Of a stretch of DNA of 15,855 nt, positions 13,857-15,855 are shown piece by piece. Source of the stretch: Lautropia sp. (GTDB lineage: Bacteria > Pseudomonadota > Gammaproteobacteria > Burkholderiales > Burkholderiaceae_E); assembly GCA_013813615.1 (NCBI GenBank), contig JACCRJ010000158.1:1-15855 (forward strand), given 5' to 3'. A program made the position numbers and the translations under genes. The notes beneath the pieces are model-generated. The model did not search any database. It was not told where the DNA came from and was given only the letters and a program-made list of their open reading frames with translations. Each line of letters begins with the position of its first letter. Positions within the stretch are counted from its first letter, which is position 1.

Positions 13857-13864
13857 GGTGTCAA
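13836..13864 (-). promoter_or_regulatory. Sigma-70 promoter of the RES-Xre operon
   Basis: On the minus strand a perfect TTGACA (13859-13864) is followed by exactly 17 bp and TAGTGT (13836-13841). Transcription would start near 13829, about 10 nt before the ATG at 13818. The -35 lies 16 bp beyond the lacI stop codon, so the module has its own promoter. Confidence 0.65.
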
Positions 13865-13879
13865 GCACGGCAAAAAACC

Positions 13880-14899
13880 TCAGGCGGTGCGGCGGCGGAC
13901 GAGTTCGAAGCCAAGATCCACGGTGCTGGCCGCGCAGCCTTCTCCGGCCACCAGCGCCAGCAACAACTCTGCCGCGACGACCCCCATCCGGTAACCCGGG
14001 ATCCGCACCGTGGTCAGCGCCGGTGTCACGATCGAGGCGATGTCGAAGTCCCCGAAGCCGACGACGGCCAGGTCTTCCGGCACCCGGCGCCCGTGCTCCC
14101 CTGCCACCTGAAGCAGACCGCAGGCGAGCAGGTCGTTGGCGCAGAAGACGGCGTCGATGCGAGCACTGCCGCACAACAGCCTTTCTGCCGCCGCCCGCGC
14201 CTCGCCGATCATCATGGCGTTCTCCACGAAGGCGTCGATCGGACGGCGCAGCCCGGCCTCCTGCGCCGCCTTGCGGAAGCCTTCCATGCGTTTGTGCGAA
14301 CGATGCTCGCGCGCCGGCTGGGTGCCGATGAAGCCCCAGTGACGGCGCCCCAGCGCGGCCAGCATCTTGCCCACCGCCCTGCCCGCCGCGCGGTTGGAGA
14401 AGCCGATCGACAGTCCCAGCGGCTCGCGGCCGAGATCCCAGATCTCGGCGATCGGCAGGGCGTGCGCCACCACCAGGTCCCGAGTGGCCCGATCATGCTC
14501 GACGCCGGTGAGCACCAGCGCGTCTACTCCCCTCGCGATGAACGCCTCGACGAGGGACCGTTCGTTGCGCACGCTGTAGCCGCTATCGCCCAGCATCAGC
14601 TCGAAGCCGGCACCGCGCAGCCCGTCCGACAAGCCCTGCAGGGTCCCGGCATAGACGGAATACGACAGCGTCGGCACCACGGCCGCAACGATCCGGCTGC
14701 GCCGTGAGGCGAGCGACCGCGCACTCCCGTTGGGCAGGTAACCGAGCTCGTCGACCTTGGCGAGGATCTGCTTCAGCGTTTGCGGATGCAGGCGGTGCGG
14801 TTCGCGCAGTGCCCGCGATACCGTCATCGCCGAGACGCCGGCGGCAGCCGCGACATCCGCCAGGCGAGGCCTGCCGGATGGTGCACCGTAACTTGACAT
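13880..14899 (-). CDS. LacI-family transcriptional repressor, GntR-like subgroup
   Basis: A 339-residue regulator. The N-terminal helix-turn-helix reads RLADVAAAAGVSAMTVSRAL (12-31), followed by the hinge region LGYLPNGSARSLAS (52-65). The rest is a periplasmic-binding-protein-like effector domain (about 68-335). The AMTVSRALR and LGYLPN pattern resembles the gluconate repressor (GntR) branch of the family. GGGAG (minus strand, 14908-14912) precedes the ATG. The gene is divergent from the PhyH-type oxygenase, and a TGTTAGCGCAAACA site in the gap fits GntR-like operators. It therefore most likely represses that oxygenase and perhaps itself, with release by a sugar-acid-like or other small ligand. 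Control of the kinase-dioxygenase operon is unproven; I saw no matching site there. Confidence 0.92.
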   Translation of the reverse strand: MSSYGAPSGRPRLADVAAAAGVSAMTVSRALREPHRLHPQTLKQILAKVDELGYLPNGSARSLASRRSRIVAAVVPTLSYSVYAGTLQGLSDGLRGAGFELMLGDSGYSVRNERSLVEAFIARGVDALVLTGVEHDRATRDLVVAHALPIAEIWDLGREPLGLSIGFSNRAAGRAVGKMLAALGRRHWGFIGTQPAREHRSHKRMEGFRKAAQEAGLRRPIDAFVENAMMIGEARAAAERLLCGSARIDAVFCANDLLACGLLQVAGEHGRRVPEDLAVVGFGDFDIASIVTPALTTVRIPGYRMGVVAAELLLALVAGEGCAASTVDLGFELVRRRTA

Positions 14900-14921
14900 C
14901 GACGACGCTCCCGACTAATGT
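14893..14921 (+). promoter_or_regulatory. Sigma-70 promoter of the PhyH-type oxygenase
   Basis: A perfect TTGACA (14893-14898), a 17-bp spacer and TAATGT (14916-14921) form a strong promoter. Transcription would start near 14928. The -35 overlaps the lacI start codon (14897-14899), so transcription from here and lacI translation initiation share DNA. Short arms CCGAC (14911-14915) and GTCGG (14924-14928) flank the -10 and could be a further protein-binding site. Confidence 0.65.
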
Positions 14922-14929
14922 TCGTCGGA

Positions 14930-14943
14930 TGTTAGCGCAAACA
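14930..14943. promoter_or_regulatory. LacI/GntR-type operator
   Basis: The 14-mer TGTTAGCGCAAACA is an even palindrome with a central CG and one mismatched pair, close to the TGTTA-CG-TAACA form bound by GntR-type LacI proteins. It sits at about +3 to +16 of the predicted oxygenase transcript and upstream of lacI, so a bound repressor would block initiation of the oxygenase gene and could autoregulate lacI. Confidence 0.6.
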
Positions 14944-14973
14944 CCGGTTGCGTCGCTCGATGGAGAACGCGGG

Positions 14974-15855
14974 ATGATCAGCGAACAAGATGCGGCGTTC
15001 TATCGTGAGAACGGATACCTGGTCGTCCGCGACGTGCTGAGCGCCGGTCAGTTGAAGACGTTGCGCGACGCGGTGGCGGAAATGCTGGCCGGCGCGCAGG
15101 GCTTGACCGCCAACAGCGAAGTTTACGACCTCGAAGACAGCCACACGCCGCAGGCGCCCCGCGTGCGCCGCCTCAAGCTGCCGCACAGGAACCATCCGGC
15201 GTTCGGTGAACTGATCCGGTCCTCGACCCTGATCGACCTGATGAGACCGCTGCTGGGCCGCAGCATCCGCCTGCAGACTTCCAAGCTCAACCTCAAGTCG
15301 GCCGGCTACGGCGCGCCGGTTGAATGGCACCAGGACTGGGCCTTCTACCCGTACACGAACCAGGACGTGCTCGCCCTCGGAGTGCTGCTGGACGATTTCA
15401 AGGAAGACAACGGCGCGATGATGGTGGTGCCAGGCAGCCATACCGGTCCGGTCTACGACCACCATTCGGGCAGGCGCTTCTGCGGCGCCATGGATCCCGC
15501 CATCACCGGCTTCGATTTCAGCAAGGCCGTCAAGCTGCTGGCGCCCGCCGGCTCCATCACCCTGCACCACGCCCGCACGGTCCACGGCTCGGCACCGAAC
15601 CTGTCCGGCGCCTCGCGCAACTTCCTGCTCTATGAAGCCATGGCGGCCGACGCCTGGCCCCTGGCGGGAACTTTCGGCCCCTTTACCGACCTGGAGGAAT
15701 TCAACAGCCGGCTGCTCTGCGGCGAATCCACCCTGCAGCCGCGTCTCGAGGCGGTGCCCGTGCGGATGCCCCTGCCCAAGCCGCTCGATCCCTCCTCGCT
15801 CTACCAGAGCCAGAAGGGGCTGGGCCACCGCTACTTCGAACCGGTCAAGGCCTGA
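14974..15855 (+). CDS. Phytanoyl-CoA dioxygenase (PhyH) family Fe(II)/2-oxoglutarate oxygenase
   Basis: A 293-residue non-haem iron oxygenase that hydroxylates an unactivated carbon using O2 and, normally, 2-oxoglutarate. The facial triad is His119-Gln-Asp121 (VEWHQDW) and His204 in TVHGSAPN; Arg215 in SGASRNF is the expected 2-oxoglutarate contact. A second conserved segment is LDDFKEDNGAMMVVPGSH (140-156). GGAGAA (14962-14967) lies 6 bases before the ATG at 14974. An earlier in-frame ATG at 14929 falls at the predicted transcription start and inside the operator, so it is unlikely. The stop codon is the last three bases of the window, so the gene is complete but its downstream neighbours are unseen. 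The substrate is unknown. Family members act on acyl-CoAs, ectoine, mitomycin- and fumitremorgin-type compounds. Confidence 0.9.
   Translation: MISEQDAAFYRENGYLVVRDVLSAGQLKTLRDAVAEMLAGAQGLTANSEVYDLEDSHTPQAPRVRRLKLPHRNHPAFGELIRSSTLIDLMRPLLGRSIRLQTSKLNLKSAGYGAPVEWHQDWAFYPYTNQDVLALGVLLDDFKEDNGAMMVVPGSHTGPVYDHHSGRRFCGAMDPAITGFDFSKAVKLLAPAGSITLHHARTVHGSAPNLSGASRNFLLYEAMAADAWPLAGTFGPFTDLEEFNSRLLCGESTLQPRLEAVPVRMPLPKPLDPSSLYQSQKGLGHRYFEPVKA

Overview
The window is GC-rich, about two thirds G+C. It is densely coded, with many translationally coupled genes, codon use looks uniform, and there are no transposases, integrases, RNA genes or CRISPR repeats. The cold-shock protein, the branched-chain-type (HAAT) ABC transporter and the aromatic-catabolism gene content all suggest a betaproteobacterium of the Burkholderiales/Rhodocyclales kind. 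That placement is inferred from recognised protein families, not from a search.

Layout. (1) 1-308 is non-coding, with a short 9-bp tandem repeat and the intrinsic terminator of a minus-strand cold-shock gene (309-512). (2) 726-4556, minus strand, is a tight operon livH-livM-livG-livF followed by a 4-hydroxybenzoyl-CoA-type thioesterase. The transporter genes overlap by 4 bp each. (3) 4682-6924, plus strand and divergent from livH, is a two-gene operon: an acyl/aryl-CoA ligase and a glutathione S-transferase that resembles the LigE beta-etherase class. (4) 6960-12610, minus strand, reads in transcription order: APH-fold small-molecule kinase, enolase paralogue, Rieske oxygenase alpha subunit, oxygenase beta subunit, periplasmic substrate-binding protein. 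(5) 12674-13818, minus strand, is a RES/Xre (MbcTA/ParTS-like) toxin-antitoxin pair with a readable promoter and operator. (6) 13880-14899, minus strand, is a LacI/GntR-type repressor. It is divergent from a phytanoyl-CoA-dioxygenase-family oxygenase (14974-15855) whose promoter region carries a 14-bp LacI-type operator.

How the parts may work together (inference). Blocks 2-4 look like one catabolic locus. The binding protein of block 4 completes the ABC importer of block 2. The ligase and thioesterase handle a CoA thioester. The Rieske alpha/beta pair oxidises an aromatic or related acid. No ferredoxin or reductase is present, so electrons must come from elsewhere.

The most unusual part is the translationally coupled kinase-enolase pair beside the oxygenase. 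The enolase homologue keeps the metal ligands, the catalytic lysines and the phosphate-contact residues. It has changed the residues near the C3-hydroxyl (leaving-group) side: yeast Glu168 is Asp, His373 is Ala, and the mobile loop is altered. This points to a phosphorylated substrate made by the neighbouring kinase, but one other than 2-phosphoglycerate. I regard this as the best candidate in the window for an undescribed pathway.
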